A stretch of DNA of 45,413 bases from an uncultured bacterium (GTDB lineage Bacteria; Bacillota; Clostridia; Lachnospirales; Lachnospiraceae), in NCBI GenBank assembly GCA_947643145.1, contig CANRVD010000017.1, positions 1-45,413 on the forward strand, written 5' to 3'. The translations under genes were made by a program, and so were the position numbers. The notes beneath the pieces are model-generated. The model had not been told where the DNA came from, did not search any database, and saw only the letters and a list, made by a program, of their open reading frames with translations. Numbering within the stretch: position 1 is the first letter of the stretch; the number at the start of each line of letters is the position of its first letter. Below, in pieces: positions 1 through 8,749 of this stretch.

Positions 1-531
1 ACGAAAGCTCTTACAAAGCTCACGGTTCTCGTCTGTAGCATCCTCTCCCTCAAACGCAGCAAGAGCCGATGAATCCGCCTGCACTACTACTACCTTATCC
101 GAAAGGTCAGATAATTTTTGAATCTCTGAAGAAGATTTGACCACAACCACCTGTGAGTTGTCCACATAAGCCTTGGACCAAGTATATTTCTTCTCCAGCC
201 CATTGATGGTAAAACCATTCCAGATACAGTCAATCGCACCCGAACTAAGTTCCATATCCTTAGAATCCCAGTCAATTGGCTGTTTTACAAGCTCCCACCC
301 GTTCCGGCTGCACACTTCTGCAGCGAGGTCAAGGTCAAAACCCACATATTCTCCATTATCATCCTTATAGCCATACGGTGGAAATTCTGCATCAAATCCA
401 ACGGTCAGCCTGGTCCTGTCCTCCTCCACGTCATCATTTCCGCAGGCAGACACCATTCCAAGTACCAGAGAAATTGACAATAACAGCAGCAACAGCTTGT
501 ATTGTCTTCCATTTCGTTTCTTATTGTTCAT
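1..531 (-). CDS. Amino-acid ABC transporter substrate-binding lipoprotein (3' end cut by window)
   Basis: Only the first 177 codons are in the window; the gene continues past position 1. The N-terminus has a basic stretch, a leucine-rich hydrophobic core and a lipobox-like LGMVSACG, so the mature protein should be a lipid-anchored Cys protein on the outer face of the membrane. The mature part starts with LTVGFDAEFPPYGYKDDNGEYVGFDLDL-type sequence, the hallmark of family 3 solute-binding proteins that bind polar amino acids for an ABC importer. The ATG at 531 is preceded by GGAG at about 7 nt, which supports this start over the in-frame ATG at 543. No permease or ATPase gene is visible; they would lie to the left. 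The substrate cannot be told from this part. Confidence 0.85.
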   Translation of the reverse strand, partial: MNNKKRNGRQYKLLLLLLSISLVLGMVSACGNDDVEEDRTRLTVGFDAEFPPYGYKDDNGEYVGFDLDLAAEVCSRNGWELVKQPIDWDSKDMELSSGAIDCIWNGFTINGLEKKYTWSKAYVDNSQVVVVKSSSEIQKLSDLSDKVVVVQADSSALAAFEGEDATDENRELCKSFR

Positions 532-564
532 TACATACTCCATTCTTTTCAAATATTTTAGTGA

Positions 565-1917
565 TTATTTATCACCAACGTTCCCCATTTTATCATAAAA
601 ACCCGTCTGTTTCCACCGTAAAATTTCTTCCAGACGCTCTTTCACCTGCTTTTCCCGCCCCTGCTCTGTAGGCTGGTAGTACCGCCTGTCTGCCAATGCC
701 TCTGGCAGACATTTCATTTTTGTCAGCTTCTCTTCCGTATCATGGGCATAAATATACCCCTTTCCATAATTCAATTCTTTCATTAAATCCGTTGGAGCAT
801 TACAAATATGCAGAGGAACCGGCTCTGCCGGAAGTTCCTTTATATCCGCTTTACAGGCTTCACAGGCACTGTAAAGTGCATTCGATTTTGGTGCCATAGA
901 AAGATAAATTACCGCATGGGTTAAGTGGACATCACATTCCGGCATCCCCAGAAAATGACATGCCTGGTATGCTGCTACTGCCAACTGCAGGGCATTAGAA
1001 TCAGCCATTCCTATATCCTCACTTGCAAACCGCACGAGCCGTCTCGCAATATACAATGGTTCTTCCCCTCCATCTAACATACGGCACATCCAGTATACCG
1101 CTGCATCCGGGTCGCTATTGCGCATAGATTTATGCAGGGCAGAAATCAAATTATAATGTTCCTCACCATTCTTATCATATAGCAGGGAACGTCGGTTCAT
1201 ACATTGCGCCAGGATTTCCTCATCCACACATAATACCGCATTTTCATTCATTCTGCCATTAAAAACTGCCATCTCCAAAGTATTTAGTGCTGTTCTGGCA
1301 TCTCCATTGGCAAACCGGGCAATTACTGCCAGGTGGGAATCCTCTATCTTAATCTGCATATTTCCAAGTCCCGCTGAGCTTTTTAAGGCATGCTCCAGTA
1401 ATTCTTTTAAATCCTCCTCCGACAGGGCTTTTAAAATAAATACTTTACAACGTGACAATAACGCAGAATTAATCTCAAAAGAAGGATTCTCCGTTGTAGC
1501 TCCTATTAAAATAATACTTCCCTTTTCTACAAAAGGCAAAAAAGCATCCTGCTGTGCCTTATTAAATCGGTGAATCTCGTCAGCAAACAGCAGGGTGCGA
1601 ATTCCCATTTTCCGGTTTTGTTCCGCCTGTGCCATGACTTCCTTAATTTCTTTAATGCCGCTGGTCACTGCACTAAACTCTACAAAATCTGCCTTTGTCC
1701 GTTCTGCAATAATCCTTGCTAAAGTAGTCTTTCCAACTCCCGGAGGTCCCCAAAATATCATAGAAGAAATCTGGTCTTCCTCAATTAAGCGTCTGAGAAT
1801 CTTTCCTCTTCCAATCAGATGCTTTTGTCCTACATAATCCTCTAACGTTTCCGGTCTCAGCCGGCTTGCAAGAGGTGCCGTTTTTTCTCTGTTATCAAAT
1901 AAACTTAATTGCATCAT
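565..1917 (-). CDS. rarA: Replication-associated recombination protein A (AAA+ ATPase)
   Basis: The 450-aa length and domain order fit RarA/MgsA, the AAA+ clamp-loader-like ATPase that acts at stalled or damaged replication forks. Walker A is GPPGVGKT (residues 57-64), Walker B is LFADEIHRF, sensor 1 is GATTENPSFEIN, followed by the SALLSRC arginine-finger region. The C-terminal half has the family's helical tetramerisation part (GMPECDVHLTHAVIYLSMAPKSN). The very N-terminus is MMQLSLFD; QLSLF matches the canonical beta-clamp binding motif, suggesting direct contact with the DnaN clamp. It stands alone between the binding-protein gene and the diguanylate cyclase, all on the minus strand. Confidence 0.95.
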   Translation of the reverse strand: MMQLSLFDNREKTAPLASRLRPETLEDYVGQKHLIGRGKILRRLIEEDQISSMIFWGPPGVGKTTLARIIAERTKADFVEFSAVTSGIKEIKEVMAQAEQNRKMGIRTLLFADEIHRFNKAQQDAFLPFVEKGSIILIGATTENPSFEINSALLSRCKVFILKALSEEDLKELLEHALKSSAGLGNMQIKIEDSHLAVIARFANGDARTALNTLEMAVFNGRMNENAVLCVDEEILAQCMNRRSLLYDKNGEEHYNLISALHKSMRNSDPDAAVYWMCRMLDGGEEPLYIARRLVRFASEDIGMADSNALQLAVAAYQACHFLGMPECDVHLTHAVIYLSMAPKSNALYSACEACKADIKELPAEPVPLHICNAPTDLMKELNYGKGYIYAHDTEEKLTKMKCLPEALADRRYYQPTEQGREKQVKERLEEILRWKQTGFYDKMGNVGDK

Positions 1918-1955
1918 GATTTCTTTTACCCTTCTTGAAACAGCCTGCTTTAAAA

Positions 1956-3611
1956 CTAAGAAGCACTCAATCCTGCTTCTGCAATTTGTTTTTTATAATT
2001 CTGTTTCCTCTCATACATCATTGCGTCTGCCCGTTTCATCGTACTATACAGACCACCACCGTCCTGAGTCTCCTCATAAATCGCATAACCTACAGCAATG
2101 CTGACTCTTACAACAAAGCCCTTGTCATTCAGCTCCTGTACATCCTGCTCTAAAAGCGCTATCTTTTCATTGATTTCCTCTAAAGAAGTATACGGCGCCC
2201 ATGCACAAAATTCATCTCCACCAATACGGTAGCATTTGCCTTCCTGCGCGAAAATCTTCTTTAAGGTATCCGCCGCCATTTTAATATACCGGTCTCCATA
2301 ATCATGTCCATAGGTATCGTTACATTTCTTCAAATCATTTAAATCAAACATGAAGACAACGGTTGGCATGATTTTCTCTCTGCCAGTTGTTTTATCCGGC
2401 TCCATACGCTTTTCCAAATCCTCTCTAAAAGCAGTACGGTTTGAAAGCCCTGTCAGCTCATCCGTAAAAGCAAGCTTTCGGTATAGCGCACTTTCCCTTG
2501 CCTGCTCCATCAGTTTGCGGGACCTGCGTACATTTACAACTCCCATTACTATGATGTAAAACAAAAATCCAATACTGCCAAGAGGCGTGCTCCTATGACC
2601 AATACGGTAAATCGCTAACTCAAGGATTGTGCTTACCAAAACAACCATTACACAAATGCTGTTAACTCTAACCTGTAGGCTAAGTTCATTCCCAAAAACT
2701 TCACGAATTGTCATGATAATAATAACCACTACAAAAAGCACAAGACAGATATGGGTCAGAAGAAGCGTTTCCCGTAAATCATACATCCCCGATATCTGCA
2801 AAATAACCCGCACAGCAATTACCACACAATTGATATAACAGCAGATATCCCACAACTTACTCTCAGCGTTATGATACATATGGCGTAGAAACAACAGAAA
2901 CGGCATCGGCATCGTCATCAGCGTCAAGTGTGACATAAATACGATTGCCATACTGCATGGAAAAATCCAATCCAGTATCTGTGTCTCGCTGATAGACCAG
3001 ATACCTAACATCGTAGAAAATATAGCGAATTGCATAATGGTCTCTGCATCCTGTCCTTTCTTGACCACAAATAAACCATAAAACAGCATAACAAGACCCG
3101 CTAACGCAATTGCTCCCGCCAAAATAAGGTTTAAAATCCGTTCTGCAAGAATTTCATGTTCAACCTCACGATATGTACCATAGTAAAAACTGCCTTTTGG
3201 ATGACCGTCGCGATAAACCGGCGTTACCCGAAACTCAATTTCCTTGCCGGCATCATCTTTTGTCAGGGAAATGGTATTCCAGCAAAAGCCTGTAGTTTTT
3301 ACTGTCCTGTCCTTTTCTGCTTTTAATTCATATATCGTATTTCCATCAAGCAACACCTCTAAACACATATGTATCGTATTATATATAATCACCTTCTCAT
3401 CCGTATCCTCAGACGGCAAAATCCGTTTATAAGAATATACATTACCTTCCCGTGTCATCTCCATTTGGTCATTCCATACGACAACTCCCATATCATTTGT
3501 TCGTGATTCTATCTCATTACGAAATGAAAACGTGGCAAAAACAGCATATAAAATTCCAATTAACAATACTACAAAATAAACTCCTGTAACACGTTTCTCC
3601 AAGTCTATCAC
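1956..3611 (-). CDS. Membrane-bound diguanylate cyclase (GGDEF protein)
   Basis: This 551-aa protein should make cyclic di-GMP. An N-terminal membrane helix (about residues 11-28) is followed by an extracytoplasmic domain of about 130 residues (RILPSEDTDEKVI ... FRVTPVYRDG) and then a run of about seven hydrophobic segments to residue about 360, a 7TMR-DISM-like layout. The C-terminal GGDEF domain begins near LAFTDELTGLSNR and carries an intact GGDEF at residues 464-468, so it should be catalytically active. The position five residues before GGDEF lacks the RxxD inhibitory site, so product inhibition through the I-site is not expected. There is no EAL or HD-GYP domain. The ligand sensed by the extracellular domain is unknown. 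Confidence 0.92.
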   Translation of the reverse strand: MIDLEKRVTGVYFVVLLIGILYAVFATFSFRNEIESRTNDMGVVVWNDQMEMTREGNVYSYKRILPSEDTDEKVIIYNTIHMCLEVLLDGNTIYELKAEKDRTVKTTGFCWNTISLTKDDAGKEIEFRVTPVYRDGHPKGSFYYGTYREVEHEILAERILNLILAGAIALAGLVMLFYGLFVVKKGQDAETIMQFAIFSTMLGIWSISETQILDWIFPCSMAIVFMSHLTLMTMPMPFLLFLRHMYHNAESKLWDICCYINCVVIAVRVILQISGMYDLRETLLLTHICLVLFVVVIIIMTIREVFGNELSLQVRVNSICVMVVLVSTILELAIYRIGHRSTPLGSIGFLFYIIVMGVVNVRRSRKLMEQARESALYRKLAFTDELTGLSNRTAFREDLEKRMEPDKTTGREKIMPTVVFMFDLNDLKKCNDTYGHDYGDRYIKMAADTLKKIFAQEGKCYRIGGDEFCAWAPYTSLEEINEKIALLEQDVQELNDKGFVVRVSIAVGYAIYEETQDGGGLYSTMKRADAMMYERKQNYKKQIAEAGLSAS

Positions 3612-3729
3612 TCCCTGTCCATATATTTGCCTTGCCCGGTCCGCCCATCATTATACCATAATGCCGAATTGCGGGCAAATCATTTTATACCGTATTTTCA
3701 GAGCATATCATCTCCGTTCCTATACGTTT

Positions 3730-3756
3730 GTTACCAGGCACGGAGTGAACAGTAAC
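3730..3756. repeat. 27-bp palindromic repeat (REP-like), copy 1
   Basis: The sequence is an imperfect palindrome of the form GTTAC(TG)..TCACGGAGTGA..CAGTAAC. It lies in the 285-bp gap between the diguanylate cyclase and marR. An almost identical palindrome occurs at 22975-23001, and shorter relatives occur at 21827-21844 and possibly 20102-20124. Such dyads form hairpins and are scattered in intergenic DNA in many genomes. Confidence 0.7.
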
Positions 3757-3786
3757 GATAATATAAAAATTAATGTGATTTTGTTA

Positions 3787-3815
3787 TTGACAATTCCATG
3801 GTTCGGATTTATTAT
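3787..3815 (+). promoter_or_regulatory. Sigma-A type promoter of the marR-MATE unit
   Basis: A perfect -35 TTGACA (3787-3792) and a -10 TATTAT (3810-3815) are separated by exactly 17 nt, reading toward marR. The transcription start would fall near 3822, giving a leader of about 75 nt. The match to consensus is strong for a window read by eye. Confidence 0.8.
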
Positions 3816-3830
3816 GTAGCTTGCTACATA
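3813..3830. promoter_or_regulatory. Probable MarR operator (perfect palindrome over the -10/+1 region)
   Basis: ATGTAGC-TT-GCTACAT is a perfect 7+7 palindrome (8+8 with the flanking T/A pair). It starts inside the -10 box and spans the expected transcription start. MarR dimers bind such 16-20 bp palindromes and block RNA polymerase. The position suggests that the regulator encoded directly downstream represses its own operon. Confidence 0.72.
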
Positions 3831-3896
3831 TTATCAGGGTATTAAAATTCACCAATAATTAACTTCCTTAGTAATGCTTAGAATGGAGATTTTGAC

Positions 3897-4331
3897 ATGG
3901 ATGGGCCAAAATGCTATTTCAAAAAAATACACAACCAGTTAGAAGCTGGTTTTAATAAGGTGTACAAAAGATACGGACTGACCAGCACACAGCTCGATAT
4001 TTTAATGTATCTTTCCAAGAAAACGGACAGGGAAATCACACTAACGGATATCGCTGCACATTTTGAAGTAAAACATACCAGCGTCATTCATGTGCTGAAA
4101 CTTTTGGAACAGAAAGGCTTCATCTGCAAAAACACCGTCCAAGGTACCCGCGCCAAACCCATACTACTTACAGACAATGGCAAACGGCTTATTTCAGAAG
4201 TAAGCCAAAAAAGTCCTTTGGTAGACAAAATTATGTTTGCCGGCTTAACAGAAGCCGACGAACAGCTTTTAGAAAAAATGCTTTGCCAGATTTATAAAAA
4301 TCTGGAATCCAATGCATTTAAAAACTTATAA
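3897..4331 (+). CDS. MarR-family transcriptional regulator
   Basis: This 144-aa protein has the winged-helix core of MarR regulators: GLTSTQLDILMYL (helix before HTH), ITLTDIAAHFEVKHTSVIHVLKLLEQKGFI (helix-turn-helix with recognition helix) and a wing with KNTVQGTRAKPILLTDNGK. The C-terminal helices would form the dimer interface. GGAG lies about 9 nt before the ATG. It is followed 53 bp later by a MATE exporter in the same direction, the usual arrangement in which the regulator senses a toxic small molecule and releases the pump genes. The inducer is not predictable. Confidence 0.92.
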   Translation: MDGPKCYFKKIHNQLEAGFNKVYKRYGLTSTQLDILMYLSKKTDREITLTDIAAHFEVKHTSVIHVLKLLEQKGFICKNTVQGTRAKPILLTDNGKRLISEVSQKSPLVDKIMFAGLTEADEQLLEKMLCQIYKNLESNAFKNL

Positions 4332-4384
4332 TATCCATAAAGTTTCCTATTAGTTAAAATAAGATAAGAAAGGAAGAATTTACT

Positions 4385-5749
4385 ATGCAAGACAAAACAA
4401 CAGAAATCTTCCGGGATGCCCCGGTACCAAAAGCAGTTATCAGCAATGTCGTACCATCTATCGTCAGTATGATTATGGTTCTGATTTATAATCTGGCAGA
4501 TACTTTTTTCATAGGACAGACAAAAAATGCCTACATGGTCGCTGCCATTTCTGTAGCGACTCCCGCGTTTCTTTTATTTATGGCAATTGGAATGCTTTTC
4601 GGCATAGGCGGTACCTCCCTGATATCCAGACTGCTTGGTGAAGGCAACACAAAGAAAGCCAAAAATGCTTCTTCTTTCTGCTTCTGGACAGGACTTACTA
4701 TTGGTATCATTGCAATGGTGATTATATTTATCTTCGCTGAGCCGGTGAGCCGTGCTATTGGCGCAAGTGATGATACAGCAGGCTATGCCTCACAATATCT
4801 GCGCATTGTTTCCACAGCGATTCCATTTCTAATTATCGGCAACAGCTTCAGTAGTATTATCCGTGCCGAAGGGAAAGCAAACATTGCCATGATGGGAATG
4901 TTGATTGGAAATCTGATTAATATTATACTCGACCCGGTCATGATCCTCTGGTTTGGCTGGGATGTAGCAGGAGCAGCCGTTGCCACTGTCCTTGGCAATA
5001 TTTTTGCAGCCGTTTTCTATATCTGGCACATGCTTTCCAAAAATGCAACGCTCTCCATTCACCCCAAATATTATCAGGCCGGAAACGGCATTGCTGTCGG
5101 AATCCTCGCCATTGGCATCCCGGCATCGTTAAACAGCATTTTAATGAGCCTTTCCAATATCATTGTCAATAATATTATGTTCCACTATGGCGATATGGCA
5201 GTTGCAGGGCTTGGCGTGGCAATGAAGGTCAATATGATTGTAGTAATGCTTTTAATCGGACTTGGCACTGGCATCCAGCCGATTCTTGGCTATTGCTTTG
5301 GTGCAAAAAACCGGAACCGCTATATGGCAGTCCTTAAATTCTCACTGATTCTCGCCTTTATATTAAGTGCTATAATGACGGTTATCTGCTATTGCGGCGC
5401 CGCCCCTCTGGTACATGCGTTTTTGGAAGATTCGGATGCATTTGCATATGGTATGTCATTCGCCCGTATCTATATCTACTCCGGACCTGTGATGGGTTTG
5501 CTGTTTGTCTTTATCAATGCCATCCAGTCCACTGGAGCTGCCCTGCCGGCCCTGATTCTTTCCATCAGTCGTCAGGGACTCATTTATCTGCCTGTACTGT
5601 TTCTGTTCCGGCAGATCTTTGATTCTGCAACCATGCTTGCAGCGGCACAGCCGATTACGGACTACCTGTCTACCACTCTTGCTATTGTGCTGTTTCTATT
5701 CACCTGCCGGAAATATTTTCCAAAAGACAGTGAAACCCAGCCTGATTAA
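4385..5749 (+). CDS. MATE-family multidrug efflux transporter
   Basis: The 454-aa protein has about twelve hydrophobic segments and the two-fold internal repeat of MATE transporters. Visible family signatures include NLADTFFIGQT near the first helix, GIGGTSLISRLLGEGNTKKAKN, IIRAEGKANIAMMGMLIGNLINIILDP, and the second-half equivalents GIQPILGYCFGAKN and FINAIQSTGAALPALILSISRQG. Proteins of this type export cationic drugs or metabolites in exchange for Na+ or H+. A good ribosome site (AAGGAAG) precedes the ATG. It is co-transcribed with the upstream marR and ends in a strong terminator. Confidence 0.93.
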   Translation: MQDKTTEIFRDAPVPKAVISNVVPSIVSMIMVLIYNLADTFFIGQTKNAYMVAAISVATPAFLLFMAIGMLFGIGGTSLISRLLGEGNTKKAKNASSFCFWTGLTIGIIAMVIIFIFAEPVSRAIGASDDTAGYASQYLRIVSTAIPFLIIGNSFSSIIRAEGKANIAMMGMLIGNLINIILDPVMILWFGWDVAGAAVATVLGNIFAAVFYIWHMLSKNATLSIHPKYYQAGNGIAVGILAIGIPASLNSILMSLSNIIVNNIMFHYGDMAVAGLGVAMKVNMIVVMLLIGLGTGIQPILGYCFGAKNRNRYMAVLKFSLILAFILSAIMTVICYCGAAPLVHAFLEDSDAFAYGMSFARIYIYSGPVMGLLFVFINAIQSTGAALPALILSISRQGLIYLPVLFLFRQIFDSATMLAAAQPITDYLSTTLAIVLFLFTCRKYFPKDSETQPD

Positions 5750-5757
5750 ACCCAAGC

Positions 5758-5779
5758 GCCCTAAGCATTTGCTTAGGGC
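5758..5779 (+). terminator. Rho-independent terminator after the MATE gene
   Basis: A perfect 9-bp stem GCCCTAAGC / GCTTAGGGC closes on an ATTT loop, 9 nt after the MATE stop codon, and is followed by a T-rich stretch (ATCTTTTGTCTGTTTG). It ends the marR-MATE transcript before the convergent acetyltransferase gene. Confidence 0.85.
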
Positions 5780-5834
5780 ATCTTTTGTCTGTTTGTAAAA
5801 TATTGATTTAACAGAATCATCATCAGATGAAGTT

Positions 5835-6347
5835 TCAGCTTTTTTGCGCAGTATCTATCCACATAAGTATACGTTCATTAGTTTGTCCAGTAATCACTCC
5901 ACCATTTGCAAGTGCTACCGCCTTTGATGCAGAATTGTCCAACTTAATTGTAACAAGTACTCTGCCAATTCCAAGCCGTTTGGCTTCCTCTAATAAAAGC
6001 CCAAGAATTTTCTTTCCATATCCTTTCCCACGGTACTTAGGAGCTATTTCATATCCTATATTTCCACCGGCTGCGCGAAGCGCATCTGTGAGAAAATGCC
6101 TTATAGATCCAAAGCCAACCGGCTTTTCGTCTGCATAAAGCCAATATGTAGTAGACGGCACTTTCCAACCGTCCATAAGACCAATCTGTTCGGAATCTGC
6201 ATATTTTCTCCGCAACCATTCTTTATATTCTTCAAATGATAATCCGTTAGCATTGTTCATTACCCCATTCTCTTCTTTGGGAATTTCTTGTAACATTGTA
6301 TATACATCCATTCCATCATCAACTGATAATTTCCTAAGCTCTATCAT
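5835..6347 (-). CDS. GNAT-family N-acetyltransferase
   Basis: This 170-aa single-domain protein contains the GNAT acetyl-CoA binding loop in GYEIAPKYRGKGYGKKILGLLLEEA (motif A, R/Q-x-x-G-x-G/A as RGKGYG) followed by the beta5-alpha4 region VLVTIKLDNSASKAVALANGG. It would transfer an acetyl group from acetyl-CoA to an amine; the substrate cannot be named. It is convergent with the MATE gene and followed by a palindrome-rich stretch. Confidence 0.88.
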   Translation of the reverse strand: MIELRKLSVDDGMDVYTMLQEIPKEENGVMNNANGLSFEEYKEWLRRKYADSEQIGLMDGWKVPSTTYWLYADEKPVGFGSIRHFLTDALRAAGGNIGYEIAPKYRGKGYGKKILGLLLEEAKRLGIGRVLVTIKLDNSASKAVALANGGVITGQTNERILMWIDTAQKS

Positions 6348-6420
6348 TTTTATACACCGTCTTTCTCATTTTGAATGCCCTCTTTCCAATTCCGATTGGG
6401 TTTTACAAAATCTAAGGGAT

Positions 6421-6494
6421 TTATTACTTCGGCGGTTAAATATCACAGTTTTTACTCGTCTAAATTCTACGATATTTAACTTCCGAAGTAATAA
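6421..6494. repeat. 74-bp palindromic repeat (MITE-like), copy A
   Basis: The element begins TTATTACTTCGGCGGTTAAA and ends with the matching inverted arm TTTAACTTCCGAAGTAATAA; the arms are about 24 bp with two mismatches, around a 26-bp centre holding ACAGTTTTTACTCGTCTAAA. It sits between the two acetyltransferase genes and has no coding capacity. The left half is repeated in inverted orientation, almost base for base, at 7202-7251. Confidence 0.75.
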
Positions 6495-6521
6495 TATCTG
6501 TTATATTTCGTTATCATAAAT

Positions 6522-6971
6522 TTATTCACCGCTTAAAATAAATTTATAGATACATTTTTCAGACTCGCCCCTGTCACGCATATCGCTTCCTTCCGGCAGC
6601 TCTACTATTTCCACCAACTCACCTTTGGCATATTCACACGTTTTTCTTGACGCATAATTATCTGGATTGCAGGTTATATACAAATATTTCATATCATGCT
6701 CTTTTGCAAGTTGAAATAATAATAAGCAAGCCTTACCCGCGTAATGATTTCCTCTATATTCAGGGAAAACTCTATATCCAATGTGTCCGCCATAATAAAG
6801 GTTGTCGTTATATCCAATTCTCAAATCGCACTTCCCCATCTTATTGCCATTGAAATCGCAGATGAAAAAATGATATGCAGGAACCCAATTTTTCATTTCA
6901 TCCCCATCTGCGGTTTTCTCCAAAATGAGTTGTATTTCATTGTCCTTTAAAAACTCAGTATCTAAAAACAT
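6522..6971 (-). CDS. GNAT-family N-acetyltransferase
   Basis: This 149-aa protein contains GGHIGYRVFPEYRGNHYAGKACLLLFQLAKEH, which fits the GNAT acetyl-CoA loop (RGNHYAGKA), followed by LYITCNPDNYASRKTCEYAKGELVEIVELP, the usual N-x-x-S-x-x-x-x-E segment. The start is placed at the ATG at 6971, where AGGAG lies about 9 nt upstream; a TTG six codons earlier overlaps that ribosome site. The substrate is unknown. The gene is bracketed by the palindromic repeats at 6421-6494 and 7085-7251. Confidence 0.87.
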   Translation of the reverse strand: MFLDTEFLKDNEIQLILEKTADGDEMKNWVPAYHFFICDFNGNKMGKCDLRIGYNDNLYYGGHIGYRVFPEYRGNHYAGKACLLLFQLAKEHDMKYLYITCNPDNYASRKTCEYAKGELVEIVELPEGSDMRDRGESEKCIYKFILSGE

Positions 6972-7084
6972 AATATATCTCCTATCCAAAATTGAATATA
7001 TTGCAAAATTCCTACAATATACATTTCAACAATGTAACAAAATCATTTACCTAACATACTAAGCATACTACATTTCTTGTAAAA

Positions 7085-7251
7085 TTTCCACTTCAATAAA
7101 AAAATATCGCATGATTTTACGAAGTATAAATTTTCGGATACATCTGCCAAAAACGTAGGTGTAGTGGTGCTACATCGAGGCTTTTGGCAGAATGTAACCG
7201 GGAATTTAGACGAGTAAAAACTGCGATATTTAACTGCCGAAGTAATAATAT
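7085..7251. repeat. About 165-bp imperfect palindromic repeat (MITE-like), copy B
   Basis: The 363-bp gap between the acetyltransferase and the metalloprotease gene is largely filled by this structure. Its right arm (7202-7251) is an inverted copy of the left half of the 6421-6494 repeat, with about two differences in 47 positions. The left arm (about 7085-7137) is a decayed mirror of the right arm. In the middle is a second hairpin, CTGCCAAAA (7144-7152) pairing with TTTTGGCAG (7182-7190). The open frame across it codes for nothing recognisable. Confidence 0.65.
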
Positions 7252-7334
7252 ATTTTGCATCCTGATAAAGAGAGACCCCCGCTCCCGTTAAAGTCAATCC
7301 CTGGTGTGTCCGTTCAAATACCTTCCTGTTATAA

Positions 7335-8522
7335 TCATTTTTGTGTGTTGTCTACGAGTTGCAACTTATTATCCTGAATCTTGATTCCTTTGATTCTTTC
7401 TTTTTCACTCAACTCTTTTGGATAATAACGAAAATAGCTACCATTTCCATCCGGGTAAAAAAGTCCCTGATTCATCCCTACCACATTATATGCACCATTA
7501 AAATAACCGGTAAACAAAATATACTTTTTTCCTATCTCCGGCATTGGTGCTCCTTCGATAAGAGATTCAACATACACATTTTTTTGCTTTGCAAGCTTTT
7601 CATCAGCATCTGACTTTTTATCTACTGTAGCAAAATACTCTTCACAAGGAACACAGCCTCCCACATTATTTACTTTAACAATATCCCCAATCTGCAAATT
7701 ATCTGTAAAAGCATTTGTAACCTCATAATAGTAATCTGTTTCAATGGTTCCTCCTGCTTCACTGCTGACATAGGAATCTATCTTCTCTAACTTTCCCTCA
7801 AAGATAAATGGTGCCTTCTCTTTCAATTCCTCTAATGTCGGCAACACCAATTCATAATCAAATGACATTGAAATATTTCTAACAATCTTTCTGTCCACTG
7901 ACTCGCTCTGTTCCTCCATGTCAGCCTGTACTATTATTTGCGATTTATTTACATTTCTTCCATTTGCCCAAGTACACATAATGGAAGAAGTATTTCCGTT
8001 ATTTTCATCTAATCCAAAGCAATGCCCCATTTCATGTGCAAAAACACCACGTATTTGGGGACCAGTCATATTAGACACAGAATTTGACGTTGTATTTAAT
8101 GTAATCTTATTACGTGTCCATGAATACTTATACTTATCAATTACTCCTGTTGAAATATTATCATTATAAAACGACGTTTGCGCGTTATATCCTACATAAG
8201 GCCCTTTGCTGGCCGCATATATATCCATCCTGCTTTTTGAATATTCAGATGTTTCCCTATATGATATCGGTGTTGTATAATTTAACCTGTCTGTTGTATA
8301 AATCCAATCTGACATGGCATTTGTTATTTGTGTTCTATATGTTTCAGCACTTGGTGTAATATAGTATTTTTGTCTGTCTGAACCATAATCTCCTACACCA
8401 TATACTAATACATGATCATTAAACGTATAATAATCTGCCGCATGTGCTTTTTCAGACACTGATAATTGACAACACATTATTAATGTTGCCAATATTATCC
8501 CCTTTCTTTCTTTTCTCATCAT
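7335..8522 (-). CDS. Secreted metzincin-type zinc metalloprotease
   Basis: The 395-aa protein starts with a signal peptide (basic RKERKG, hydrophobic core, AHA before the mature end). Around residues 160-173 is AHEMGHCFGLDE, matching the HExxHxxGxx(H/D) zinc motif with Asp as third ligand, and shortly after comes SSIMC, the Met-turn expected of metzincins. The rest of the protein (after about residue 220) has no catalytic motif and resembles a beta-rich accessory domain. It should be exported and cleave extracellular protein; the target is unknown. The gene has its own TTGACA promoter and a GGGAGG ribosome site. Confidence 0.82.
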   Translation of the reverse strand: MMRKERKGIILATLIMCCQLSVSEKAHAADYYTFNDHVLVYGVGDYGSDRQKYYITPSAETYRTQITNAMSDWIYTTDRLNYTTPISYRETSEYSKSRMDIYAASKGPYVGYNAQTSFYNDNISTGVIDKYKYSWTRNKITLNTTSNSVSNMTGPQIRGVFAHEMGHCFGLDENNGNTSSIMCTWANGRNVNKSQIIVQADMEEQSESVDRKIVRNISMSFDYELVLPTLEELKEKAPFIFEGKLEKIDSYVSSEAGGTIETDYYYEVTNAFTDNLQIGDIVKVNNVGGCVPCEEYFATVDKKSDADEKLAKQKNVYVESLIEGAPMPEIGKKYILFTGYFNGAYNVVGMNQGLFYPDGNGSYFRYYPKELSEKERIKGIKIQDNKLQLVDNTQK

Positions 8523-8609
8523 AATTGTCCTCCCTCTTTAAAAATTTAATGTTATGCTCTTTGACAATATACCTTCTCCTTTCTCATTTTAAGATTAATC
8601 TTACCTCTA

Positions 8610-8638
8610 TAAATAACATTCCACAATTCTGCTGTCAA
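8610..8638 (-). promoter_or_regulatory. Candidate promoter of the metalloprotease gene
   Basis: On the minus strand a perfect TTGACA (8633-8638) is followed after 17 nt by a weaker -10 (TATTTA, 8610-8615). It lies about 90 nt upstream of the gene start in an otherwise AT-rich 269-bp gap. Confidence 0.5.
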
Positions 8639-8749
8639 GTATTTTGCTACAAAGTACATCTTTTTAATAAAAAGAACACTTTTCTATCTTTATTAATAAA
8701 TATTTGTCTTTATAAAGATTGTAATACAACCCTGTTTCTTAGTCAAATA

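Noticed and set aside
7043..7297. An 84-codon frame on the minus strand across the palindromic repeat region.
   Set aside because: It is a translation of repeat B and its flanks, has no ribosome site or recognisable protein, and overlaps inverted-repeat DNA.
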